NCBI GenBank assembly: GCA_011947345.1
Contig: JAAVTG010000012.1
Location: 1-64,000 of the forward strand
Reading direction: 5' to 3'
From: Phytophthora quininea
Lineage: Eukaryota > Oomycota > Peronosporomycetes > Peronosporales > Peronosporaceae
DNA length: 64,000 nt
How positions within the stretch are numbered: the first letter of the stretch is position 1; each line of letters opens with the position of its first letter. The position numbers and the translations under genes are program-made. Of this stretch, positions 1 through 11,152 are shown in pieces. The notes under the pieces were generated by a model. It did no database searches. It saw only the letters and a program-made list of their open reading frames with translations, and was not told where the DNA came from.

Positions 1-2
1 GG

Positions 3-34
3 TGGATGTTAATGTTGACGTTGGTCAGCTCCTT
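3..34 (-). pseudogene. 32-bp antisense fragment of the PRORP 3' region
   Basis: These 32 bases are the exact reverse complement of 8368-8399 inside the PRORP gene, the part coding for ELTNVNINI. Similarity stops abruptly on the right and is cut by the window on the left. A 32-base exact match is far beyond chance, so this is either the end of a second PRORP-like copy or relic, or a small rearranged piece. Its relation to the neighbouring FBT tail (opposite strand, PRORP piece first) differs from the main locus, so it is not a simple inverted copy of it. Confidence 0.55.
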
Positions 35-51
35 GTGAGATCCATCTGCGG

Positions 52-108
52 TCCATCATGACCAACATCACGGCGTTCATTATTGCGGGCGGCACTATTG
101 CTGCTAAT
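52..108 (+). pseudogene. Relic of the C-terminal tail of a folate-biopterin transporter
   Basis: The plus strand reads SIMTNITAFIIAGGTIAAN, which aligns with the end of the FBT genes in this window (SIMTNIMAIFD, then about eight residues, then IIAGGTGC and stop). The segment coding for the lost residues is missing and the terminal Gly-Cys-stop is disturbed. It lies on the strand opposite to the intact array, so FBT sequences once extended further left and have been rearranged. No open frame continues upstream. Confidence 0.6.
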
Positions 109-286
109 GGATCTCCTGTCTGCAGTCAAGACAAAACCAAACTATTAACACTACTGGGCTTTGACCTGTACAGAAAGCTTAACAAAGTTGAGTCGCGTAT
201 TGATCGGTAGTGTGATTTCGACAACTGCTTCGCCTTCGTCAGGAGAGTTAAGAGCCATCGAAGCTCGGAATATGTTTAGCTCAACC

Positions 287-3200
287 TTACATTGGCGGTA
301 GTAGCTGCCGCACAGCCTTACTGAAGACAGAGGACAGTGCTACTCGCACTTCGGCATTCGGTACCATCACCAAGTCGGTCACGAGCGGATACAGCCACGT
401 CATGTGGCGCTGTAGCTGTAAGAGCAACAAACACAAAACACATTGCCAGTTAGTTCCCACCCATCACTACCGAAAAGACAAGGACGACTCACCTCCGTGC
501 CGTCAAACTCGGCCAGTTCTCGTAGAGTGGCAGCCATTAGAGGCGTAAAGCTTTCCACGCGTTGCTGTGCGTCAGCTGGCACCTGCATCTCGTCACTCTG
601 CTGAGAAGCTACCCCTGTCCAAGCCAGATATTCCTCCAATGTTTCTTGTACCAATCGAGCCATGTACTTGCGAGCTTCGTCTTGCTCACCCATCGGTGCG
701 ACTTCGTCAGCATTTCCAATCCGCTTTAACGCTGCAAACAAGACGTGGAGATATTGTTGCTTGCCCAGTACTTCCTGAGGCAGTAAGCTGGGCAGTTCAC
801 TGGACGACGGCATGGTCATGCCATACCGCCAGCCCACACGCTGCAGATAGCGCCGCAGCGGCACCGCGTCGTTCACTTTACGGGCAAATTGGTAGCTCTC
901 GCGCAGACACGCAAGCAATGAGCGAGCATGGCCGGCGCTCAAGGACAGATGCTGTTTCCTCGACTGGCTAGAACGTTGCCCGCTACACGCTGAAGAGCTA
1001 ACAACACAGCGAGATGTGTTCGTGAGGGAACCCTTTGAGCCTCTACTTCTTCGACAGTGATCATTTTCGGTGGGAAACTCGTGGTGAAAGTGAACCCCAG
1101 GGTGGCAACGACGCCAGGATACATGCTCAGGAAGGAAGGCTGGCGCGGTGACATCAACGAAGCTCCTGATCGAGGAGACACTTGGGGAGGCACCTCAATA
1201 CACATGGGCTTTGAAGGACTTCCGTTGCTTTGCTCGGCTGGAGACTGCGGGGCTGGTGCATCGCTATCGATTTCTTCCGGAGGCAACACGAAGAACACCC
1301 AAGTGGGCTCTGCGCGCTTCATGACTGAGCGTAGCTCGTCGGAAATGATCCCCCAAACGTCTTCAGGGAACTTGTGTCCATGTGTCACCAGCATAACTTC
1401 CAGCGCGTGAGCTGAAGCAGCCGCGAGCTGCTCGGCGTCGCCAGCGTCCATACATTTGCCCAACAGAAAGAGAACCTCGGGCAGAAACCCAACGATGTCG
1501 TAGAAGAGGCCAAAACACTCTAACAACCGCTCGAGACATAAAGTAGCTGTGGTTTTGCCTGCAGTGTACGGTGGCATGCGAGTAGACGGGTTACGGACTG
1601 GCAGGACTGCAAGCTTCGGAAGCACATGAATACCCTTCTCAACAACCACTTCTAGATGGCGAAGTTCGTCCAGCAGTGGGATCAAGACACCCTTGAACAC
1701 CAGCGCCCACAGACCCGCGGAGAACTTCGTGCCATGGGTTTCCAGCGCGTCGAACAGGGCCTCCAATGCCGCAAGACGTACATCCAGACGACGGTCAGCT
1801 GCGAGAGTAGACAGAGCTGTTAGAACGGGCCACCACATACGCGTATGCGCCGCAGAGTCGTTATACACGGCGTCACTGCTCCCACGCTGGTCGTCTTCGA
1901 CAGCTTCAACCGATCCTGCTCTCCGACGAGGCGACGATGACGATGAGGTCGAGAACGTCCGCGCTTTTGTGCGTGGCGAGAACTCCGCCACCTCTTCTTC
2001 AGAGAACGTACCGATTCTTGCTTCTGGTAGCGCACAGACGCACGCTTAGATGGCGACTGCACGTTTGGATCGGCACTGGGGTCTTCTGTGACCACTTTTA
2101 CCTTCTTGAAGCCGACACGGGCAGCTTGTTTCGCTGCAGCAGCTGCCGCCGCCGCCGCTGGAGCGGAAGCTACAGTAACAGACCCGACATTTTCACGGGC
2201 GTTCAGCGGCTCAATGACTTCACCTGTCGCCAATTTCTCGACGCAAACGTTACGCAGCAGTCCAATGCTGTCGACACCAAGTTGTGTTAATGCGAGACGC
2301 TCCTCCATTTGACGTTCAACTTCTTCGCAGCCGCAGACTGCAAAGGCAAGGAGGCATTCAACAGCATCGACGAACACATCGACGATGCAGTCGAAATGCC
2401 GCTCGAGAACCCCACGGGCAACTTGGAACCCTAACAAAACGACGCGATCCTCACTGCCTGGTACATACGTTTCAGCAGCCACACGGAGGACCCCCAAATG
2501 GTTTTCCATCCAGAGCGGATGTTGCCAACGCGAGCAAGAACTAGATTCTCGACACAGCGCAACACCAGCTCACGCGTCTCGAGCGACGTAGCGTTCGCCA
2601 TAATGACCTCGAAAGGTGCCAAGAAGAGCCGTTGGAAGTTAAAGTCGCGCAGCTCCGCGCGCTCGAGGAACTTCATACTGAGTTGACGAAGCGAATCGAT
2701 CGCATACATACCCACCGACAAGTCTTCGTGGCAACCGATAGTGGTGAAATGCCGGGAAAGCGTCTGCCACGTCGCGGCCCACACCATACGCGAGCGAGTG
2801 CGCATGTTCATATCAGCTACCTCGACGAGCTTTTGAAGACTAAATACTCGCGGAGGTGAGCCGCCTGTGGCCCCGGAAGGGCCGATGCCAGAGCACTCCG
2901 ACAGCGATACGACTGTAAGCTGTACTACAAATTCTTGCAGCGCGTGGTCGCTGAGGGAGACAGAGCTCGAGAACACGCGGTCACTTGCTAGTTGGTCGAT
3001 CTCGCTCAGCACACGCGCTGCATTTTCATCTTCGATAGCGGCACTTTGAGCTTCATCCAGCTCGGAACCGCTCCCACGGCCGCCAATGTCACGATGGGAC
3101 GGCGACGGAGTTGACATCGACGACGAAGACGATAAGACACCGCGCTTGCTGTTGGCTGAAAGCATATTGAACGATGGGGCAGAGCCACTGCTACTGTTGC

Positions 3201-6200
3201 GTGCGTGGCTGCCCATACCAGGAGAAGGCTGTCGGTTGAAAAAGACGAATCGTTGGGATTTGAAGTGCTCATCGAACGCTCGTGAAGCCCCTGGGCATGT
3301 GTCTGGATGCGGGCCAACTGTGAAATGGCTTGCAAAATGTCGTGCCACGAGTCACCGAGGTAGTTTCCTCCTTCACACTGATGGAGATCAGTGCCTTAAT
3401 AGCCTCCATGTTTTTCGACCGCATTAGTCGTGACCCAGTGGTGTGGAGAGCCGTAAATTTGGCCAGAACCGTCACAAAGGCATCCCGTTCTGATGGCATG
3501 CTCAGTCTAGCTGCGAGGTGAACTGCGTGGCGGAAGGAGTCCAAGCACAGCTGGATTGCTTCTTGGGAGTCGGAACTCTCAAACGTTACAGAGCACGCGG
3601 CAAGAAGCGGCGCCCACAGTGTCTCAAACATCGGTCGCACATGCGAACGCTCATTGTAGCCCGTGACCTCGCGAAATGTAGATGACGAAGGATCTGGCGT
3701 TAGCAGAGAGGTCGGCCCTTCACTGTTTCGTTGGGAAGAAGGTGAACTGGAGACTGACGCGGTCAAAGCTCCAGAGCGAGTGCCTTGAGATCTCGGAGAC
3801 AGTGAAAATTGCTGCTGTTGCCGTGCAGACGCCGGCGCACGACGTTTAAAGAGGGCTTCGGATTGGCGCACCATGGACTCTCGTTCTTTAATGTAGTTTT
3901 CGCGTCGTAAGCGGTCAGTGGCTTCTCTAGAGGCTCCGAACAATGAGCTGGCAGCAGTTGGGGCACCGCCAGCGCGACGACTGCGGAAATCGTCGTCTTC
4001 CTTTAAAGAAATGGGCGTAGCCTTGATCCGGTCGAAGATGGCGCCCATGTAGTCCTCCGGCAAATCTTTACCGTCGTTGATACCTCGATTGTTGCGCAAG
4101 AACCCAGCCTTATCCATCTTTTTCTCCTCCGCGATGCTTGGGTTGTGTAAATCTGTCTGCAACATGATGATAGAAAACGCTAGGATGAACGCAGTGTCGG
4201 CGCTGGGGAACAGCCCAGGAGGACACGAATTAAAGAAGCGCTCAGCGAACTTCTCCATCATCCGATCGATTTTTGTGATTCGCCAGGGAGACGGAAACCT
4301 GCCAGGAAGTGGCGAATCGCCACATCGATTTCCAAACCAGTGAAATCCATCATATCCACGTATTCATGCAGTACCTTGACACAGAATCCGCCTTGGTAGT
4401 GAACGCCATTACCCAAGTAATCGCCCACCATTGTTTTGTCGAGCTTGTTGTTAAATGTTTGCAGGAACTGCGCTACGTCACGAGGAGAGCCTTCCCCATG
4501 TGGCCATGCGCAACAAGGTAAGCTATACCAGCACTAGGCTTCACATTGAACTTGAGGATTCCCGTCGCCATTTCTTCCTGACGTTTCTTCTTGCTCTCGA
4601 AGGCTTCAACTGCTGACATAGTCGCTGACGCAGCGGGGGCCATGTCTGGCGGCGCAACGTTATCTTCTTCACCGCCAGTAGACTCGCTTTCAGCTTCAGA
4701 CTGTTGGTTCTGTCTTTCTGTCTCCACAAAGTTGGCGGCTTTCTTAAGTGAAGCGGTCGTAGCAGTTAGACACTCCAGTCCTTTCAGCGCCAGCGCCGCA
4801 TCTTGTTGCTGCATCTTAATCCGCGCACTATTCGACAAACTAGCAGCGTATTGCTGAGCTGCAGCGTCTTGAGAGCGGCCGCCCTTCGCAATCTTGGCCA
4901 ACGCATGTACAATCTGTTTAAACAAGTCGTTTGTGTTCCAGTCGCAATCGTAATTGATAAAGATCTCGCCTAGCGTCTGCGGATCGTCACAAATGGCATG
5001 CAGAGCCTCCAGCACGAGCAGTTTGTGTTCAAAGCTAGCGTTCTCAGACTGTAGCAGTCGTAGGAAAATGCTCGTAATGAAGATATCCAGCTCCGTTTTG
5101 AGATGCCGCTTAAAGTTTCGCAGTAGCACCAAGAAAACCTGCAGTGACAGTGATACAATCTGTGTATAATTACTCGTACAGTTTTGCAGGAGCGATTGGC
5201 AGAGATATTGCCGGATAGCATGTACAAACCGCTCGCCGCGTCGGAAGGAAGGTCCTGCGTTCTCCACGATTTCTTTCACCAGTTCCAGCGACAAAATCTT
5301 GCTTTGGAAAGCGAAAGGGTCTTCGGGGTTAGCTGATCCACCTGCCGCATTTCCTGCCATCGAACCGTTCGCGCCATTTGCAGTCGGCGAGTCGTCGGCA
5401 ACCGATCGCATTGATATACGACACAGAGATCGAAACAGCAAAAATGCGTCCTTATGCAGTACCGACGGAAATGCCGGTGCGTACATGGGCTGCGGCACCA
5501 TAGAGGCAGCCTTGTTCATCTTCACTGCCGATGCCTCAGCAGCTGCTTCTTCTGTAGCCACATCGGCTGAGAGATGCAGAATTGCAGCCACAGAGGGATA
5601 CCACGCAGCTTTGGGGGTTGCACGTAGGGAGTTAGCAAGAATGTCCTCGTCACTGTCGTCATCACTGATTTGCACGTGTTCTTGTGTTTGTTCTCCATCC
5701 TGTTCCTCCTGTTTCGCTTCATCCTGTTGACTCTGTTCCTGCTTCTCCAGTGATGCTTGCAGTGCAGCTTTTGTTTCTTCCTCCACTCGTCGATCAAACG
5801 TCTCCATCCGTTGGAAAACAATGCTAATAATCTGCTGCAACGTCGCCTTGGCTACTGTTCTGTTGGTAGCACTTTTACTTACCAAATGCACATGGTAGCA
5901 GGCCCTCACCGCTCTCAGAAGCGCATGTTCATGCACCTCACACGTAGGCGTCGTCACTGCCGTCAGCAAGATCCGCAGCACTTGGATCTGCACGCCTTCG
6001 TCCGGGTGGTCGTTGCAGTCGCAGGCCACTTCGACAATGCAGTCGATGAGTCTGTAGGATTCCGAGCCTTCGTCGTCGTTACTGGCGTCTCTAGCTCCTG
6101 AACTAGGGGTCGAGAGGCTGAAACTGGGGCCTGAAGAGACTGGGGTAGCTCCCAGACTCAGACCGAAGCCTGTCTTCCTGCTGCTAGAGCTGGAGGCCGC

Positions 6201-6497
6201 CGCTGCCTTCTGCACGAGCCGCCGACGCACTCCGTCGGGAATAGCGCCGGCCTCTTTTAGGTACCCAAAGGCTAGGAACTTCTCCATGCAGTCCAAGGCC
6301 ACCGCCACCAGCTTGGCGTGGCGGGTGAGGCAGGCCAATAGGAACGGCTCAAATGGAACCTCGATGTGGCCGTCATTGGCGCTGGCCGCGGCCTGCAGCT
6401 TGGCCTGGGCGGCGTCCACCTGGTCGCGCAGCTCGCGGTGGCTGCGCGTGCAGTTCTTGCGCAGCTTGGCCAGCGACTTGAGCACCAGCGCCTCCAT
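287..6497 (-). CDS. Large Sec7-domain ARF guanine-nucleotide exchange factor (BIG/Sec7p type)
   Basis: Activates ARF GTPases at trans-Golgi/endosomal membranes (family knowledge). Starting at the ATG at 6497, the first 2 kb code for the DCB region, a Ser-rich and a Gln/Glu-rich linker, and the HUS domain with its NYDCDWNTNDLF box at about residue 515. The Sec7 domain lies near 4560-3990. It has the KFNVKPSAGIAYL start, the catalytic-Glu motif FRLPGE near 4285 and the helix ILAFSIIMLQTDLHNPS. HDS repeats follow, with a late WALVFKGVLIPLLDEL segment. The last exon ends YPLVTDLVMVPNAEVRVALS then PPM-stop at 287. About 2,040 residues, slightly long for BIG proteins. The frame changes near 4494-4497, 4270-4274, 3367, 3239-3243 and 2491-2495 each look like one base missing from a run; two more lie near 2,000-2,040 and 950. 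Because motifs stay intact in every frame, sequence error is likelier than decay. Confidence 0.88.
416..492 (-). other. Intron in the 3' part of the Sec7-type gene
   Basis: On the minus strand the donor reads GAG|GTGAGT and the acceptor CTCTTACAG|CTACAG, giving a 77-nt intron. Splicing joins the codons for EFDGTE to LQRHMTWLYPLV and opens a frame to the stop at 287-289. Without splicing the frame runs into a stop at 400. Short introns of this size are usual in oomycetes. Confidence 0.75.
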
Positions 6498-6660
6498 CCT
6501 ACGAAGAGCTACGCCAGGTACAGATTTACTGTGGGGGAGCTAGCGAAACGACGATCCAAACGCAAAATGTGTTTTAAGTAGGACTATATTCTTAATTTAT
6601 GTGTGTACGCAAACTGAGTTATCAACGCATCAATTTGGACCAGTGGACGAGGTCGAGCCA
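6498..6660. promoter_or_regulatory. Shared head-to-head promoter region of the Sec7-type gene and PRORP
   Basis: Only 163 bases separate the two start codons, so both genes must be driven from here. The strip contains AT-rich stretches near 6570-6600. No strong match to the oomycete initiator 16-mer is visible: the minus strand has ACACATTTTG near 6567 and the plus strand CGCATCAATTTGG near 6626, both only partial matches to the 3' half of the consensus. Confidence 0.5.
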
Positions 6661-8634
6661 ATGCAGCGCGTATCCCGTGGGCTGTATGCGCTGGCGGCGC
6701 AGCGTACGCGTCGCTCTGCGCTGTCTGCAGTGTCCTGTCGACTTGCTGTGGCTTATTCCGCCCAAAACGAGGCCTTATTCCCGTCAGATCACCGTCTATT
6801 CAGCGTTGACACCAGCTCCATCAGTCCGCCAGCTAACGCCAGTCGCTATGCACGTCGTCGAGCCAAGAAACAAGAGAGTCTACGCGCTGCCATTGGAGAG
6901 AAGACCTCCCCAGCCAAGAGACAGCGACTAAATGTCCATTACTGTGTGGTGAAGCAGCAGATGCCGCTGGAAAGCGTGTTCCCGTTGCTGCAGGACGAAG
7001 TGGCCAGGACGCAGAGATCATCTGTGCGCGCAGCAGTAGACAACTTCTACTTCCATTGCGCGCAGCAAGCAGAGAAGAAGGGACTCTCGTCGGAGTTTAT
7101 AAGCCAAGTTGTGCAGTACTTTGACGACGAGTTGTTTGGAGACAACTTTGCGATGGGGAAGACGCTCAATGAAGCGGCTTTCAGCTCGGTGATCAAGTTA
7201 CGCCTCAGCGAAGAAGAGACGGAGGCTGCGTGGCTGCTGATTAAGAAAGTGGTCAAGGCGCTGCAAGACAGCGGAGAGGGCTCCAAGCTGCACTTCAGGA
7301 CGGTGAGTCCATTGCTAGAGCATGAATGCAAACACGGGCAATTCCCTAGTGCGTACGTGAGATGGCAGCAGTTGAAGAACGACCATGTTGAATGGACAAG
7401 CGCGATGGAAGATGTACTGGTGCAGATGGTCGTCGCGTGCGTCAAGCACAACGAAGGACGGCCCGACGAGTACATGGTGCCTGTAAGTGGAGACAACGAG
7501 TCGCACTTCCACGCACAAATGGCGTCACTGCTACACGATCTGCAGATTGTGTGTCGAGAGGTAACTCCGTCCAATGCTCAACGTTTGGGGCACGCGTTCC
7601 GCGACGCAGGATACGTAGTTGAGACCGTGGCGAGTGACGCGCGCATGCGACCGAGCTGCCCGAGCTGTGGTCACTCCCTACTGAAGCAAGGTCTGGCTGA
7701 GCACGAGCACGAACAGATGATGCTGCAATAGAAACCCGTCGGCCTAGAGCTGGCCGCGAACCGACTGTCAAGCCATATCTCGAGCCCTTCCGGGAGTGGC
7801 TAATGGTGCGTCATCAGAGCTTTTACTGGAGAATTTGGCCAGTTCAAAAGCGGCAGACCCCTGCACTATGTGCTAGATGGACCCAATATCGCCTATATAA
7901 ACCAGAACTTCGAGGACGGCACGTATCGTGTGGATCACGTGGATGCCGTGGCGCGGGAACTGCAGGAACAGGGCCACCTGGTCAGTATTACGGTTCCAGC
8001 TGTATATCTTGCTGACAGGTACGTGATGCGTGTTCGCACAAGAAACAACCGCGCGGGGAAGTTTATCACTCGCGAGCGCACTCCTGCCGAGAAGGCCATC
8101 CTGGCTCGTTGGAAGGAGGAGGACATAGTGTTTAGCTGCCGCACAGATTTCCTTTCCGACGACATTTTCTGGCTGTATGCCAGTGTTTTGTTGGGTCGTG
8201 AGGGGCGTGTTGTCACCAACGACCAAGGCCGGGACCACGTCTACGCGATGCTGAACGGCTTCAGCAGCACGAGCGTTCAGAAGGGCAACAATAAGAGTCC
8301 CAAAGCCAACGAGACCACAGTCGACGCCACCGCTCCGCGACTTTCGATGGACCTCATCAATCGCTGGAAGGAGCTGACCAACGTCAACATTAACATCCAG
8401 CATGTCGATCTAGCGGAAAAAGTAGTCCCTCCTGGTGAACTGATCCCTATCGAGTACATTAAGCTGCTGCACCCGCAGCCGTTTTCGCGCGTGCCTCAAG
8501 TCACCGCTCCAGAGCACTTCCACTTTCCGATTGCCGAGCATGCCAATCAGAACGAACATCCGAACCAAGCGAGTCCGCCGAGGAAACACACGAGATGGCT
8601 CTGCGCTTATCGCACAGAGTCGCAAGCAAATTAG
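6661..8634 (+). CDS. PRORP: Protein-only RNase P (PRORP), probably mitochondrial
   Basis: Removes 5' leaders from precursor tRNAs with a metallonuclease and no RNA subunit (family knowledge). The ATG at 6661 is chosen over the one at 6601 because it opens an Arg-rich, acid-free stretch (MQRVSRGLYALAAQRTRRS) that looks like a mitochondrial presequence. A helical PPR-like region follows, then the central zinc site CPSCG (Cys codons 7657 and 7666). The NYN nuclease carries DGPNIAY near 7876, DDIFWLY near 8158 and TNDQGRDH near 8214, which hold the usual catalytic aspartates. The end reads HFHFPI ... RWLCAYR, the conserved second half of the zinc site. Stops at 7729 and 7801 interrupt the frame. 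They are explained by one missing G near 7728 and one extra T near 7821-7824, since the intervening peptide (EPFREWL) fits the family. Confidence 0.88.
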
Positions 8635-8809
8635 AGATGGAGACCGACGCCAATTTTGATCGCAGTTGTGGTGGGTGGCGCCAGGATGAATCTGGAGACA
8701 CGTCAACTTAGTTGGTTTTGTTGATTTTTTTTCACGATATGAAATCGAGCGCGATAGCTCACCGCGCGAGCAGGACACTACTAGATTGGATTTTGAACGT
8801 AAACGTCAA

Positions 8810-10538
8810 TTAGCAGCCAGTGCCGCCCGCAATGATGAGGCACGAGGTGCTGTCGAAGATGGCCATGATGTTGGTCATGATGGACCACACGATGGCGAAG
8901 CAGAGGTAGAAGACCGTGAGGCCGCCGATGATTTTGCTCTTCCCACCCTTGCGGAGTAGTCTCTGGGTGTCTTCTTTGCTTCGGCAGCAGGAACAAGAAG
9001 ACCCACGAGAACGCTGTCATGGCGTACATGATGATGATGGTGTAGGTCAGGTCCATGCGGATCGAATGATCATCTTCCTGGACACGTGCGTTGGTGATGT
9101 TGAAGGGAGCGTCAATCACGAGCGTTAATGCCGTGGCGAATGGTGAGGCGACGTTGGTGACCGTGGTGATTAGACCGTAGACCGCAGCTTCGTTGCCCAG
9201 CCCAGCAAGTTCGACCGTCACGAAGGTCGAGATGATCCAGCCGATGCCGTACGGGAGCTGCACGGCAATGGGAGGGCCGAGCCAGAACCACTGGTTGCGG
9301 AAGACGTCCCAGATGACGATGAGCGAGACCACACAGTCCACGATGATGACGGAGATGCCTGTGACCACGATCATCCACCGCCAGTTCCAGTGCAGTCCCC
9401 ACTTGGACGTGATCATGATGCCGAACATGAAGAGCAGATTGCTCAAGATATCACTGAGAGTACTGTTGATGGGGGTGACCCCGACCATGTAGTCCTGCAC
9501 GGGCGAACTGCCAGTGTACGTGATGTCGGCGAAGATGTTAGCGAAGAAGTTGTAGGCGATAACTTGGTAGACCGCACGCGTGCACAGCAGCTCCCAGAAG
9601 CTGTTAATATACTCTTTGAAATTGGCGCGTTGTGTCTTCTCCTCTTTGATAAAGAACCACGCCATGGGGAATACGGGAAGCGTGAGGACTGTCACGATGA
9701 TCATTAACTGTGGGAAGCTCAACGAGAAGTCGAAGTCACCGCCGTAGTCTTCGCCGTTAAAGAAGAAACCCGTCAGCAGCTCTCCGAAGATCACCATGAC
9801 AGTTCGGACGGTGTAAATGCACGACTGCGTCTTGCCGCGCTTGTCGAGAGGTTCACGCTGAGCGAGTTCACAAGTGATACTGTCGGCACAGACGTCCGAC
9901 ATGACATAGCCAAAGGCAGCGAAGAACATGAGCATGACATACTTGGCACCTTCCGACGGTGCGTCGTAGTTGATGCGAGCCTCAATCTCCGGGGTGTAGT
10001 CGGACGTGTCAACGTCTCGATCCGAAGCAACGGTGAAGTAGGGTTTACCGATGGGTATAATGCACATAACGAGCAGCATGATGAAGCAAATTCCCCAACC
10101 GATGAGCATGTACGGGCGACGACGGTAGCCAAAGATGGGGAAGCAGTCGGACAGGATGCCGTAAAACACTTTGAAGCTCCATGGTAGCACCACCAGTTGT
10201 GTCGCTGCAGTCACTTGCGAGCCGGAGCAGTTGAGATACTCTTGCATGAAGGGGTAGATGGTCTCGGGTAGGAGACCGTAGACCAGCCCGACGGTGGCGT
10301 ACTGGAAGAGCAGTCCAAAGTTCTCTTTGCTGGTCAACACAGGGATGCCTCCCTCACGGATAGCGCCATTTTCCCCACCCGAAGGGAGCGCACCGATCGG
10401 AGTGTGTTCAGGAGTCTTGACGCCGACGTATCCCTCTTCCAAGTCTTTGGCTTGCGAGGTGCCACTCACGAACGAAAGCCGCTTGGCATCGATGTCGGCG
10501 TTGTTGACACCTCGTCCTCCGGCAAAAGAGGTTGGCAT
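8810..10538 (-). CDS. FBT1: folate-biopterin transporter family protein (BT1/MFS)
   Basis: Polytopic membrane carrier of the BT1 family (PF03092), usually 12 membrane spans; members move folates, biopterin or related solutes, but the substrate here cannot be read. The start MPTSFAGGRG at 10538 matches the starts of the paralogues and lies 52 bases below an initiator element; the ATG at 10580 is less likely. Family signatures: LNCSGSQVTAATQLVVLPWS, FKVFYGILSDC, GYRRRPYMLIGW, MSDVCADSITCELAQREP, GKTQSCIYTVR. The frame is intact for about 515 residues. Near 8985 (PKQRRHP) it shifts by one base, apparently an extra A in CAAAG. The true ending GGTGC-stop at 8810 lies in the next frame. About 575 residues. 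Confidence 0.9.
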
Positions 10539-10589
10539 GGTAGTTGCGACTCTCGGCTTTCTTGAGGTTCCAGTCGACAAGTCCCAGGG

Positions 10590-10605
10590 AAATTGGTGAA
10601 TGAGC
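10590..10605 (-). promoter_or_regulatory. Oomycete initiator (core promoter) of FBT1
   Basis: The minus strand reads GCTCATTCACCAATTT, 15 of 16 positions of the published oomycete core promoter GCTCATTYYNCAWTTT. It ends 52 bases upstream of the FBT1 start codon, so the 5' UTR would be very short. Confidence 0.75.
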
Positions 10606-11152
10606 TGGAACTGCTAAGTCCATTTTGAAGAAGAGGGATCTCCTGAGATCAATGAAAGGAAGACATGAGGTTGAGTCTGACAGGGGCTCCGTTGCCTATC
10701 GGAAACCGAGACCTTGCTACGGTGGCTTTGACGGGGATGCGTCCACCGTTCGTCTCCAAGTCGCGCGCCCCTCTCAGCTCCTGAGCATGGACGCACTGCA
10801 AGTGACGTGAAGGTCTCCGATCTGTTAGCACAGATCGACGTGGAATGTCGACGCATCCAACCTGGTCTTTGCGCGACGACCGCGAACGAGGAAGTCATTG
10901 CAATCCCTGACGGGCGCGACGTCGACTGCTGGCCGCTTTTGGGACGATAACCATGCAGACGAACTCTTGCTGCACCTCCTCCTTGTTTGCACATCCGGTG
11001 CATTCATTGACGTCTTCACGAAGATCGACAAACAACTGAAGCCTCAAACGAATACATAACACGGATACACTACAAAGTGAAGGTGCACAGCAAGTGAGGC
11101 GCGATGACGTGTTCGTTCCACTTCGTCGGAGCAAGCTACCTCGTCCACGGCC
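10606..11152. other. Spacer between FBT2 end and FBT1 promoter
   Basis: About 550 bases with no coding pattern or repeat that I recognise. It must hold upstream FBT1 regulatory sequence and the FBT2 3' UTR. Confidence 0.4.

Noticed and set aside
7729..7803. Intron between the two halves of PRORP
   Set aside because: The intervening frame codes for family-like sequence (EPFREWL), so two compensating one-base changes explain the stops better than splicing.
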